In this document: piece by piece, positions 46,094 through 54,544 of the stretch
Layout: the number at the start of each line of letters is the position of its first letter
Position numbering within the stretch: the first letter of the stretch is position 1
From: Phycisphaerae bacterium
Lineage (GTDB): Bacteria; Planctomycetota; Phycisphaerae; Phycisphaerales; Phycisphaeraceae
Length of the DNA: 64,000 bases
Reading direction: 5' to 3'
Assembly (NCBI GenBank): GCA_030432595.1
Contig: JAUIGU010000015.1
Location: 1-64,000, forward strand
Translations under genes and position numbers: made by a program
Notes under the pieces: generated by a model
The model's database searches: none
The model's input: the letters and a program-made list of their open reading frames with translations, nothing else
What the model was told of the DNA's origin: nothing

Positions 46094-46877
46094 CGCGCGG
46101 GACCTCCGACACGTTGGGCGCGCGGGCCGTTGGCCCGCGGCTAACCGCGCCACCTGCGCGTTTACGTTGATTGAGATGATGGTGGTGGTGTCGCTGATCG
46201 GGATCGTGGTGGCGGGCGGCGCGGCGATGATCGCGCAGGCGGGCAAGATGCGCCAGCGCACCGAGAGCGCCTCGACGCTGGACGCCGACGCGTACGCGGC
46301 GCTGGACGCCGTGGTGTTCGCGCTGCGCAACACGCACCGGCCGCGCGGCGCGGATGCGCAGAACGGCTGGTGGGTCTTCGAGGGCGCGGACGAAACGCTG
46401 GACGGCCGGCCCGCCGACCGGCTGCGCTTCTTCACGGTGGACCACCGCCCGGTCCGTCCGGATCAGCCCGAGGGCGACGTGCGCGAGGTCGCGTTCTCGC
46501 TGGAGCCCGGCGACGGCCCGGGCGGCCTTCCGTACCTGCGCCGGCGGACGGACCCGACGCTGCAGGTGGTGGAGACGTTGCTGGGCGGCGGGGGCGTGGC
46601 GGACCGCGTGGCGGAGAACGTGATCGCGTTCGACATCGAGTACTTCGACGGCCTGATGTGGCAGATCGAGTGGCCGGCGTCGTTGCAGCAGGTGCCGACA
46701 GCGGTGCGCGTCCGCGTCGCGGTCAGCCAGGTCGGCGACGGGACGACGTCCCCGCGGGTCGTTTCCCATTCACGGCTGATCCACCTGCCGCACTGGCCGA
46801 CGCTGCGCGACGACACGGGCGTGGCGACCGAGGGCACGGAAGACCAAGACGGCGGCGACGCGGGGGGTGGCGCGTGA
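46086..46877 (+). CDS. gspJ: Minor pseudopilin, GspJ-like
   Basis: A 263-residue prepilin. The cleavage region reads CAFTLIEMMVVVSLIGIVVA, so Ala replaces the usual Gly at -1. Glu at mature position 5 is kept. The C-terminal part is large and beta-rich (RLRFFTVDHRP, VREVAFSLEPGD, AENVIAFDIEYFDGLMW), as in GspJ. The GTG at 46086 overlaps gspI by 8 nt. The leader contains GRAGRWPAAN, the translation of a hairpin element. The Gly-to-Ala change at the cleavage site is tolerated by some prepilin peptidases. The end overlaps gspK by 4 nt. Confidence 0.85.
   Translation: MFDARDLRHVGRAGRWPAANRATCAFTLIEMMVVVSLIGIVVAGGAAMIAQAGKMRQRTESASTLDADAYAALDAVVFALRNTHRPRGADAQNGWWVFEGADETLDGRPADRLRFFTVDHRPVRPDQPEGDVREVAFSLEPGDGPGGLPYLRRRTDPTLQVVETLLGGGGVADRVAENVIAFDIEYFDGLMWQIEWPASLQQVPTAVRVRVAVSQVGDGTTSPRVVSHSRLIHLPHWPTLRDDTGVATEGTEDQDGGDAGGGA
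46121..46139 (+). repeat. Hairpin element (CCGTTGG core) in the gspJ leader codons
   Basis: CGCGGGCC pairs with GGCCCGCG around the loop GTT. Two more copies of the same CC-GTT-GG core with changed stems lie at 54589-54642. All are read through as leader-peptide codons. Confidence 0.65.
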
Positions 46878-48196
46878 GGTGTACGGCGTCCGACGCTCAC
46901 CGCAGGCATCGCCGACGCGGCGCCGTGCTGATCGTGGTGCTATGGCTGTTGATGGTGCTGGGGTTTGTGGTGCTGGGGCTGAACCGTTCGACGCAGTTGT
47001 TGCAGGCGCGGTCGCGCGGGGCGTTGGCGCAGGTGCAGGCCCGGTGGGTGGCGCGGGCCGGCGTCGAGCGGGCGTTCGAGCGGCTGGACTATGACCTGAC
47101 CGCGTACGACTGGTCGGGCGACGAGTGGTACGACGACCCGGGGATGTTCGACGCGGTCGAGTTGGCGGACGGCTTCATGTTCTGGGTCACGGCGCCGGTG
47201 AAGGAAGGCGACCCCGACGACGCGGCGCGGTTCGGGCTGGACGACGAGTCGTCGCGCATGACCGTCAACGCGTACGGCAACGCGGCGCTCACACGCCTGC
47301 TCGAGAACCTCAACAGCGAGGCCAACGCGCAAACGATCATCGACTGGCGTGACGGCAACAGCGACCAGCCGCCCGGCGGCGCGGAGGCGACGTACTACGC
47401 GGACCTGCGCTACCCCTACGACATCGCCAATGCCCCGTTCCGCACGCACCGCGAGCTGATGCTGGTCAAGGGGATCACGCCCGAGCTGTTCTTCGGCGAG
47501 GACACGAACCGCAACGGCCGACTCGACTTCAACGAAAACGACGGCGACCGCCTCGCCCCCGCGGACGACAGCGACGGCACGCTGAACCGCGGGCTGGCCG
47601 GCGTGACCAGCGTGTACGCCTACCGGCTCAACCAGACGATGACCGGCACGCCGCCGCTGCAGTTCGACAACATCAACGCGTCGCAGTTGCAGACGCGTTT
47701 TTTCTTCTCCGACGCCCTGGCCGAAGCCGCGGCGGACCGCATGGAGGGTCAGGACGACATCTTCCGCCTGGTCGGGCTGCGCGGCAACGGCGAGGCGGAG
47801 GACGGCGAGATCGACGAGATCGATTTCGAGTGGGTCGCGAACCACTACGAAGACTTCACCGACGAGGAGGACGAGGTGATCGCCGGCCGGGTGAACATCA
47901 ACACGGCGCGGCGGGCGGTGCTCGAAGCGCTGCCGCAGTTGCCGGACGAGGCGGTGAGCGACATCCTGGCGGCCCGGGAGCAGGGCACGGGGTTCACGCG
48001 CATCGGCGGGCTGTTCACGAGCAACATCCTGGACGAGGACGAGTTCCGCCGGGTGGCCCCGCGGGTGACGGTGCGTTCCAATGTGTTCCGGGTGCTCAGC
48101 CGGGGCGTCGCGCCCGGCGGCGGGTCGGTGACCGTCGAAGCGGTGATCGACCGCGGCGGGACGCGCCCGGTAGTCCTTTACTGGCATGAGAGGTAA
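46874..48196 (+). CDS. gspK: Minor pseudopilin GspK
   Basis: A 440-residue protein. Start is GTG at 46874, overlapping the gspJ stop (GTGA). The N-terminus has RRGAVLIVVLWLLMVLGFVV, which like other GspK proteins lacks the conserved Glu at mature position 5. QARWVARAGVERAFERLDYD follows. The large helical domain includes two helix-hairpin-like stretches, with RVNINTARRAVLEALPQLPDE and ILAAREQGTGFTRIGGLF close to the C-terminus, typical of T2SSK. GspK caps the pseudopilus tip with GspI and GspJ. The long insert with DTNRNGRLDFNENDGDRL looks like a calcium-binding loop. Confidence 0.9.
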   Translation: MRCTASDAHRRHRRRGAVLIVVLWLLMVLGFVVLGLNRSTQLLQARSRGALAQVQARWVARAGVERAFERLDYDLTAYDWSGDEWYDDPGMFDAVELADGFMFWVTAPVKEGDPDDAARFGLDDESSRMTVNAYGNAALTRLLENLNSEANAQTIIDWRDGNSDQPPGGAEATYYADLRYPYDIANAPFRTHRELMLVKGITPELFFGEDTNRNGRLDFNENDGDRLAPADDSDGTLNRGLAGVTSVYAYRLNQTMTGTPPLQFDNINASQLQTRFFFSDALAEAAADRMEGQDDIFRLVGLRGNGEAEDGEIDEIDFEWVANHYEDFTDEEDEVIAGRVNINTARRAVLEALPQLPDEAVSDILAAREQGTGFTRIGGLFTSNILDEDEFRRVAPRVTVRSNVFRVLSRGVAPGGGSVTVEAVIDRGGTRPVVLYWHER

Positions 48197-49925
48197 GGCG
48201 TTGCGGATCGGACGGAAACATCACGGCTCGACGGACGGCGTGCTGGGCCTGGCCCACGCCGCCGGCGCGTGGGCGCTGGTCGCGCTCGAAGGGCGCGACG
48301 ACGATGCGCCGCGCGAGGTGCACCACGCCCGCGCCGACGCGGGCTACGACGCGCTCGACACGGTGTGGGCGCGGCTGACGTCGGGGCTGGACGAACGGCA
48401 GAAGCGCTGGCCGATCGCGCTGGCGCTGCCGACGGGGCGCACTCTGCACCGCCGGATCGAACTGCCCGACGCGGACGCGGAGACCACGGCGCAGCTGGTG
48501 GCGGTGCGGGCGGAGGCGTGGCTGCCCGGGCACGGCGGCGAGGTGTTGTACGGGTGGGAAGGCCCCGACGAGCGCGGTGCCGCCGGCCGCGCGCCCGGGC
48601 GGTGGGTCACGGCCGTGCCGCGCGACGCGGTCGCGCCGGTCGAAGCGGCGCTAAGCCGGCTGGGCGGCGCAGCGGGCGTGTTGTCGTACGCGGCGTCGGA
48701 CGCCACGGCTTGGTCAGCCGGGCTGGACGCGCGGGGGACGACGCTGCTGGTCGCGCCGGGCGCGACGCAGACGGCGGCGGTGTTGACCGACGGTTCGCGG
48801 CTGCTGGCCGTGGCGAACGTGGACGGCACGCCGACCGAATCACCGTCGGTCTGGCTCGCCGACCTGGAGGACGCGCTGCTGACGATGCGTGGCGAGCCGG
48901 GCGTGGGCGGCAACGGGGCCTGGCCGGTGACGTGGGCGGGCGCCGGGGTGAACGACCGCGAGACGGGCGCGTGGGCCGAGGCATTGGGGTTGCGTCATCT
49001 GAAAGTTGTGAACGCCTCGCCGGATCAATGCCTGGCGCGGGGCGCGGCGCGGGCGGCGCTTGGCGCGACGTGGCCGACGGTGGTGATGGACGACCCCGCG
49101 GCGCGGAACGCGGTCAAGCCGGTCTCGGTGAAGGCGTGGGTCGCGGCGGGCGTGGCGTTGGCGGCGGCGCTGGGCTTGTGGGCGTGGAGCGACTTGAACG
49201 CGGCCGCGGCGATCGAGGCGGCGCGGGACCAGCACCCCACGCTGCGGCAAGAGCAGGCCGAGCTCACCCGGCAACTGAGTCTGTACGAGTTCCTTGAGAA
49301 GCGCCCGCCGACCGTGTTGGCCATGCTCGACGAGTTCACCGACAAGGCGAGCGGCTTCAACTTCAAGGTCATGCACTACGACGCGGACGGCGACCTGGAG
49401 CTGACCGGCGTGCTCAACTCGGCGAACGCGATCGGCACGTTCGTCTCCGAGCTTTCGCAGATGCGCACGCTCGACTCAGCGCAGCTCCGCAGCCAGAAGA
49501 ACGAAGGCCGGGACCAGGTGGCTTACGAGATCGTGGCCAAGCCGTCGACGCGGTTCTTCGAGGCGTTCGTGCCGGCGCCCCGCCCCGCGGCGCAGGCCGA
49601 CGCGGGGGACACGAAGTCGGACCCGGAGGACGGGGCGTCGGTGGCCGCGAACGCGGGCGAGCCGGCACTCCCGACGGCGCAATCGACGCCCGACGCCGCG
49701 GCATCTGAAGATGAGCCGGACGCCCCGAGCGAAACGGTGGAGACCGCCGTGACGTCAAGCCCCGCCGCCACGCCCGCGTCGGCCGAACCCGCGGGCACGG
49801 CGTCCGCGCCCACGATTCAGTTTGATGGCGAATTGAATCTTCAGAACGGCGAGCTGAGTTTGCAGGGCGGGGAGTTGAACTTTCAGGAAGGCGAACTGAG
49901 TCTCCCGAACGGAGTGGCACCGTGA
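48186..49925 (+). CDS. GspL/PilM-PilN-like assembly protein with C-terminal GEL repeats
   Basis: A 579-residue inner-membrane protein. Residues 1-310 form an actin-like cytoplasmic domain of the PilM/GspL type (RWPIALALPTGRTLHRRIELP, LVAVRAEAWLPG, TLLVAPGATQTAAVL). A membrane helix at residues 318-336 (AWVAAGVALAAALGLWAWS) leads to a coiled-coil and a ferredoxin-like PilN/GspL periplasmic domain (ELTGVLNSANAIGTFVSEL). A long Ala/Asp/Pro linker follows. The last 30 residues are four copies of a 7-residue unit of the form xGEL(N/S)(L/F)Q, not known from GspL. It overlaps gspK by 11 nt and the next gene by 4 nt. Confidence 0.85.
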   Translation: MRGKALRIGRKHHGSTDGVLGLAHAAGAWALVALEGRDDDAPREVHHARADAGYDALDTVWARLTSGLDERQKRWPIALALPTGRTLHRRIELPDADAETTAQLVAVRAEAWLPGHGGEVLYGWEGPDERGAAGRAPGRWVTAVPRDAVAPVEAALSRLGGAAGVLSYAASDATAWSAGLDARGTTLLVAPGATQTAAVLTDGSRLLAVANVDGTPTESPSVWLADLEDALLTMRGEPGVGGNGAWPVTWAGAGVNDRETGAWAEALGLRHLKVVNASPDQCLARGAARAALGATWPTVVMDDPAARNAVKPVSVKAWVAAGVALAAALGLWAWSDLNAAAAIEAARDQHPTLRQEQAELTRQLSLYEFLEKRPPTVLAMLDEFTDKASGFNFKVMHYDADGDLELTGVLNSANAIGTFVSELSQMRTLDSAQLRSQKNEGRDQVAYEIVAKPSTRFFEAFVPAPRPAAQADAGDTKSDPEDGASVAANAGEPALPTAQSTPDAAASEDEPDAPSETVETAVTSSPAATPASAEPAGTASAPTIQFDGELNLQNGELSLQGGELNFQEGELSLPNGVAP

Positions 49926-50476
49926 CGACCCGTGAGAAACGCACCGTGTTCATCGGGCTGGGCGTGGTCGTCGTGGCCGTGCTGCTCAACCTCGTGCTGC
50001 GCCCGGGCCTGGACGCGTGGCAGGCGGCGCGCGGCACGATCGCGCAACACGAACTACAGCTTGAAAACCTCGAAGGCCAACTCGCCGATCGCGACATCAA
50101 GCGCCGGCAACTCGCACAGAAGTACGGCCCGGCGGTGTCGAAACCGCTGGTGACCGTGTCCGAAGCGCGCGTCGCGTTCCCCGAGGCGGTGCAGAACGCG
50201 CTGAAGCGCGGCGGCCTGGGCGTCTCGACGGTGACGCTGCAGAACGTGCGGCGGGTGCGCGAGGTGCCGGGCGTATCGTTGGTGTCGTTGCGCGTCGAGG
50301 GCGGCACGCAGGGCAAGCAACTGGCGGACGTGCTCGCGTCGCTGCGGGCCAGCGAGGTGCTCGCGCTGGTGGAGGACCTGCGGATCGAGCGCGGCGACGG
50401 CGGCGGGCCCGACGGCGCGCCGTACACGCTGAGCTTCGTGCTCTCGACGCCGGCCTTGACGGAGGACACACCATGA
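49922..50476 (+). CDS. GspM/PilO-like assembly protein
   Basis: A 184-residue membrane protein. One N-terminal helix (TVFIGLGVVVVAVLLNLVLRP) is followed by a coiled-coil (IAQHELQLENLEGQLADRDIKRR) and a small alpha/beta domain (GLGVSTVTLQNVRRV, VSLVSLRVEGG), the layout of GspM and PilO. It would dimerise with the GspL-like protein in the inner-membrane platform. GTG start overlaps the preceding stop (GTGA), and its own stop overlaps the next ATG. Assignment rests on topology and gene order. Confidence 0.8.
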   Translation: MTTREKRTVFIGLGVVVVAVLLNLVLRPGLDAWQAARGTIAQHELQLENLEGQLADRDIKRRQLAQKYGPAVSKPLVTVSEARVAFPEAVQNALKRGGLGVSTVTLQNVRRVREVPGVSLVSLRVEGGTQGKQLADVLASLRASEVLALVEDLRIERGDGGGPDGAPYTLSFVLSTPALTEDTP

Positions 50477-51294
50477 ACCGCAAGCTCCCCCCCTGGACCG
50501 GCCGGGCGTTGCACGTGGCGCTGTGCGTCGCCGCGGCGGCGGTGGTGTTGCTGTCGGGGACGCGCTGGCTGTCCGCCGGCCAGGCCGAGTCCCGGCTGGA
50601 CGACGTGACCGCGCGGCTGACGGACGACGTCGAAACCTCGGACCCCGACGCGGCAGCGAACGCGGAAAACGATGACGCCAACACCCCCGGTGCCGAAGAC
50701 GGGCCGGGCGAGCGTCGTGAGCGCCGTGGGCGGCGCGGCGGTCGGGACGGCGGCGACGCCGGCGGGCTGCCCGACGACGACCCGGGCAAGGCCGCCGCCC
50801 AGCGCATCAACGAGCGCTACGCGTTCCACTCCCGGCCGCCGGAGCGCTTCCGCGAGATCCGCGGCGTGCTGGGCGACCAGGTGTTGTTCACGCACGGCGG
50901 CGCCAAGGGCGTGGGCGAGAGCTTTGACGGTGCCGAGGTGATCGAGGTCGGCGGCGACTGGGTCAAACTCAAACACAACGACGAAGAGATCATCGTCGGC
51001 GTCACCGGCGGGCAAGGCAGCTACGGCAACGCCCCGCGGCGGCCCCGACGCGACCGCACCGACAACCAGGAACCCGACGCGGGCCCCGCCGTGGCCCAGG
51101 AAGCACCGGCGGAAACGCCCCGCGCCCGGTCGGGCCAGATCACCCGCGATGACATCGACCTGTCCAAGATCGCCGCCAAGTTCGGCGTGCCGCTCGAGAT
51201 GCTCGAAGAGCGGTTTAACGCCATGTCGGACGACGAGTTCGCGCGTAGCCTCGAAGAGGCCGGCGACGAGGTCTACGAGTTTCTCAAAGACTGA
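50473..51294 (+). CDS. GspC/PilP-like periplasmic connector
   Basis: A 273-residue protein with an N-terminal helix (ALHVALCVAAAAVVLLSGTRW) and a long disordered acidic/Arg-Gly linker. A small beta-domain follows (FREIRGVLGDQVLFTHGGAKGV, VIEVGGDWVKLKHNDEEIIVGV), which resembles the homology region of GspC or PilP that contacts the secretin. The tail (RDDIDLSKIAAKFGVPLEMLEERF) is helical. It lies between the GspM-like gene and gspD, the usual place for a connector in PilMNOPQ-type order. The match to GspC is weak, so this is provisional. Confidence 0.65.
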   Translation: MNRKLPPWTGRALHVALCVAAAAVVLLSGTRWLSAGQAESRLDDVTARLTDDVETSDPDAAANAENDDANTPGAEDGPGERRERRGRRGGRDGGDAGGLPDDDPGKAAAQRINERYAFHSRPPERFREIRGVLGDQVLFTHGGAKGVGESFDGAEVIEVGGDWVKLKHNDEEIIVGVTGGQGSYGNAPRRPRRDRTDNQEPDAGPAVAQEAPAETPRARSGQITRDDIDLSKIAAKFGVPLEMLEERFNAMSDDEFARSLEEAGDEVYEFLKD

Positions 51295-51336
51295 TCCCCG
51301 CGGGCGACCGCGGGCTTCCCCTTTCGGAGTTGCATC

Positions 51337-54300
51337 TTGCTTAGTTTCACCACGACGACTGGTTCCCGGCCACGCTGGTTCATCGCGACGCTCGCCGCGG
51401 CCCTGTGGTTGCTGGTGGTCGCGCCGGGTTTGCGCGCCGACGAGGGCGACGTGGCGGCTGCGCCCCCGAACGCCGAATCGCCGGATACACCGGACGAAAA
51501 CGCCGACGGCGAAGGAGAGGCGGCGGGCGAGGAAGGCGAAGACGCCGAGGACGAGCTCGTCTCCGTCTCCTTCAACGACGCGCGGCTGAACGAGGTCGCG
51601 CGGTTCTTCATGGAGCGGCTCAACAAGCCGGTGCTCATCGACAACGAGGTCAACGACACGAAGATCTCGATCATGTCCCGCGACAAGATGACCGAGGCCG
51701 AGGCGTTCGAGCTGATCGGCACGGCGTTGCGGCAGCAGGGCGTGTTCATGGTCGAGAACGCGCGCGACCTGCAGTTCGTTCCGGTCGAACAGATCGGCAA
51801 GATCAACCGCCGGCTCGTGCCCGCCGACCAGGCCGTCGACACCGTCGAGAACCAGGCCGAGGTCGTCGACAAGGTGTTCCAGCTCAAGCACTACAACGCC
51901 GAACGCATGCGCGAGGTCATCACGCCGATGCTGCCGGAGTATGCGATCGTGCTGTCGGACCCCAACACCGGCCGGCTCATCGTCACCGACGCCGCCGCCA
52001 ACCTCCGCCGCATCGAGGACACCATCGCGCGCCTCGACGTTCCCCAGGCCAACCAGACCGTCGAGAAGATCATCCCCATCAAGCACGGCGACGCCAGCGA
52101 GATCGTCTCCATGCTGCGCATCATCATCGCCGGCTCGATCGGCGAGGACGCCGAGGCCCTCATCCAGGGCAACAACCGCAACAACCGGAACCGCCGCAAC
52201 CAGCAGGACTCCGGACCCAACCTCATCTTCGTCGAGCGCGACGACGCCCCGATCCTGCTCCAGCCCGACCTGACGCGCAACTGGATCATCGCCGTCGCGC
52301 CGCCGGCGATCATGGCCCTGATCGAACGCTGGATAGATGAACTCGACGTCGAGAAGCAGGAGCAGGACCCGTACCTGCTCATCGACATCAAACACGCAGA
52401 CATCACCGAGGTCGCGCAGCAGCTCACCGAGGCCGTCGCCGCCATGCCCGAGGACGACGTCCGCAATACCGTCCGCATCATCCCGTTCCCCAAGTCCGGG
52501 CAGCTCCTGGTGTACGGCTCGCAGCGCGGGCGCAACCTGGTCCGCTCCCTGCTCAACCAGCTCGATGTCGAGTCGTCACGCTACCGCATCATCGAGGAGA
52601 TCCCGCTCAAACACGACTCGGCCGAGAACGTGAAAAACAAGATCGACGAGCTGTTTGGCGAGGGCTCCTCGTCGGGCTCGGGCTTCCCGTACTACATCTA
52701 CACCAGCCGTCGACCCAACAACGTTGAGGAGGACGTGAAAGTCACCGCCGACACGCAGCGCAACAGCGTGACGATCATGACCGACCCGGGGCGGATGCAG
52801 CGGATCAAGGAGCTGATCGCCGAACAGTGGGACCTGCCCATCGATCTGGAGGCGGTGAAGCCGAAGGTCTACGAGCTGGACTACATCGACCCGGTGCAGC
52901 TGCAGACCGTGCTCGAGGAGATGTTCAACACCACCACCACGCGGACGACCGGCGATTGGTTCGACCAGACGACCGAGTCGAGCAACCCGGTTGGTCGGCT
53001 GTTCGGGCAGTTCAGTTTCCAGGCGCTGCGCGGCTCGAACAAGCTGATCGTGTCGAGCCAGAGCCAGGCGAACTACGTGGTGATCGACCGGCTGATCGAG
53101 GACCTGGACCGCCCGCAGGTCGCGGGCCTGCCGGTGGTGATCGAGCTCAAGCACGCCAACGCGGAGGACCTTGCCGAGCAGCTCAACGCGATGTTCAGCG
53201 AGCCGAACACCCCCGCGTCGATCCGCCGGACGCCGCGCGGGCTCAGCGACGCGCTGCGCAACGCCGCGTCCAGCCGCAGCGCCCAGAACAACAACCAGGG
53301 CAACAACAACAACCAGGGCCCCGGCGGCGGCGGCGGCAACAACAACCAGGGCGGCGACCCGAACCTGCTCAACTTCTGGTGGTCGCAGTCCAACCCGCCC
53401 GCCGACGAACAGCCCATCTCCAGCCTGATCGGCAAGCCGCGCTTCGTGCCCATCAGCCGACGCAACGCGCTGGCCTTCCTCGCGCCTAACGCCTACAACG
53501 AGCCGCTCACCGACCTGATCAACCGGCTCGACCAGCCGGGCTCGCAGGTCATGATCCGCGCCGTCATCACCGAGATCGAGCACAACGACGAGACCACCCT
53601 GGGCGTCCGCCTCGCCTCCGACCCGTCCATCCTCAGCGACTCGCGCCTGGGCGACCAGGCCATCGGCGGCTCGGCGAACGCGACCTTTTCCGAGGTGTTC
53701 GGCAGCGGGCGCGGCACGTTCGACGCCGGGCTCAACCTCAACGTCCTGCTCCAACTGCTCATCCGCGAGTTCAACCTCCAGATCATCAACGAGCCCCGGC
53801 TCTACACCGCCGACAACCAGGAGGCCCACTTCTTCGACGGCCAGGACGTCCCCGTCATCACCGGCGACCAGTCCAGCCGGCAGGACGCCGACACCTTCAA
53901 CCGCCAGTTCGACTACCAGTCGGTCGGGACCCGGCTGCACGTCCGGCCGCACATCACCGAGTCCGGCGAGATCGACCTGGAGATCAACCTCGAGCTCTCG
54001 CGCATCGAGTCCAACGACACGGTGTTCGGCAACTTCATCTTCAACCGCCGCGAGACCACCACGCACGTCACCCTTAACGACGGGCAGACCGTCGTGATCT
54101 CCGGCATCGTCCGGCAGGAAGACTTCGACGACGTACGCAAGCTGCCGCTGCTGGGCGACATCCCGCTGGTCGGCGGGCTGTTTCGTTCGACCGACAAGGG
54201 CGTGCGCAACCGCGAGGTGATCGCGTTCATCACGCCGGTCATCGTCAACCCCGCCACCGCCGAGGCCGAAGCGATCAGCGACCGCAACCGGGCGTGGCTG

Positions 54301-54540
54301 GACGAGATCCGCGGCAGCATGGACACCGACGGCGAAGACACCACGACCACACCCGAGCGCGACCCGCTCAAGCCCGGCACCGTCGAGCCGCAGGAACACG
54401 ACCCACCACAGGATCAGGGCGTCGATACCGACGACGGCGACCTGGAAGCAGCGGACGGCGAAGCCGCGATGTCCGACGCCGACGCGGAACCCGAGGACGC
54501 CGTGGAACGCACGCCGGCCGGCGCCGTGGAGCGGATGTGA
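51337..54540 (+). CDS. gspD: Enlarged type II secretin GspD
   Basis: A 1067-residue outer-membrane secretin, far longer than the usual 650-710. TTG start at 51337 has CGGAG upstream and a signal peptide (FIATLAAALWLLVVAPGLRA). An acidic linker follows, then N0 (residues 73-152, SVSFNDARLNEVARFFMERL). Next come six N1-like modules at about 177-237, 241-338, 345-411, 416-500, 508-593 and 598-732, each marked by a strand-helix phrase such as VFQLKHYNAERMREV, IIPIKHGDASEIVSML or VIELKHANAEDLAEQL. The secretin barrel is at 735-970 (VPVITGD, VGTRLHVRPHI, LPLLGDIPLVGGLFR). Canonical GspD has three N1-type modules. Asn-rich inserts occur at 278-290 and 650-672. The acidic C-terminal tail could be the site for a pilotin. 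Confidence 0.95.
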   Translation: MLSFTTTTGSRPRWFIATLAAALWLLVVAPGLRADEGDVAAAPPNAESPDTPDENADGEGEAAGEEGEDAEDELVSVSFNDARLNEVARFFMERLNKPVLIDNEVNDTKISIMSRDKMTEAEAFELIGTALRQQGVFMVENARDLQFVPVEQIGKINRRLVPADQAVDTVENQAEVVDKVFQLKHYNAERMREVITPMLPEYAIVLSDPNTGRLIVTDAAANLRRIEDTIARLDVPQANQTVEKIIPIKHGDASEIVSMLRIIIAGSIGEDAEALIQGNNRNNRNRRNQQDSGPNLIFVERDDAPILLQPDLTRNWIIAVAPPAIMALIERWIDELDVEKQEQDPYLLIDIKHADITEVAQQLTEAVAAMPEDDVRNTVRIIPFPKSGQLLVYGSQRGRNLVRSLLNQLDVESSRYRIIEEIPLKHDSAENVKNKIDELFGEGSSSGSGFPYYIYTSRRPNNVEEDVKVTADTQRNSVTIMTDPGRMQRIKELIAEQWDLPIDLEAVKPKVYELDYIDPVQLQTVLEEMFNTTTTRTTGDWFDQTTESSNPVGRLFGQFSFQALRGSNKLIVSSQSQANYVVIDRLIEDLDRPQVAGLPVVIELKHANAEDLAEQLNAMFSEPNTPASIRRTPRGLSDALRNAASSRSAQNNNQGNNNNQGPGGGGGNNNQGGDPNLLNFWWSQSNPPADEQPISSLIGKPRFVPISRRNALAFLAPNAYNEPLTDLINRLDQPGSQVMIRAVITEIEHNDETTLGVRLASDPSILSDSRLGDQAIGGSANATFSEVFGSGRGTFDAGLNLNVLLQLLIREFNLQIINEPRLYTADNQEAHFFDGQDVPVITGDQSSRQDADTFNRQFDYQSVGTRLHVRPHITESGEIDLEINLELSRIESNDTVFGNFIFNRRETTTHVTLNDGQTVVISGIVRQEDFDDVRKLPLLGDIPLVGGLFRSTDKGVRNREVIAFITPVIVNPATAEAEAISDRNRAWLDEIRGSMDTDGEDTTTTPERDPLKPGTVEPQEHDPPQDQGVDTDDGDLEAADGEAAMSDADAEPEDAVERTPAGAVERM
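53280..53360 (+). repeat. Asn/Gly tandem repeats inside gspD
   Basis: The unit AACAACAACCAGGGC recurs three times with a GGC run between copies. It codes for NNNQG repeats and a poly-Gly tract in the sixth N1-like module (residues 650-672). The length may vary by slippage between strains (inference). Confidence 0.7.
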
Positions 54541-54544
54541 CGCG

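Noticed and set aside
53280-53360. CRISPR-like array
   Set aside because: The repeats are short tandem codon repeats within gspD, without spacers.
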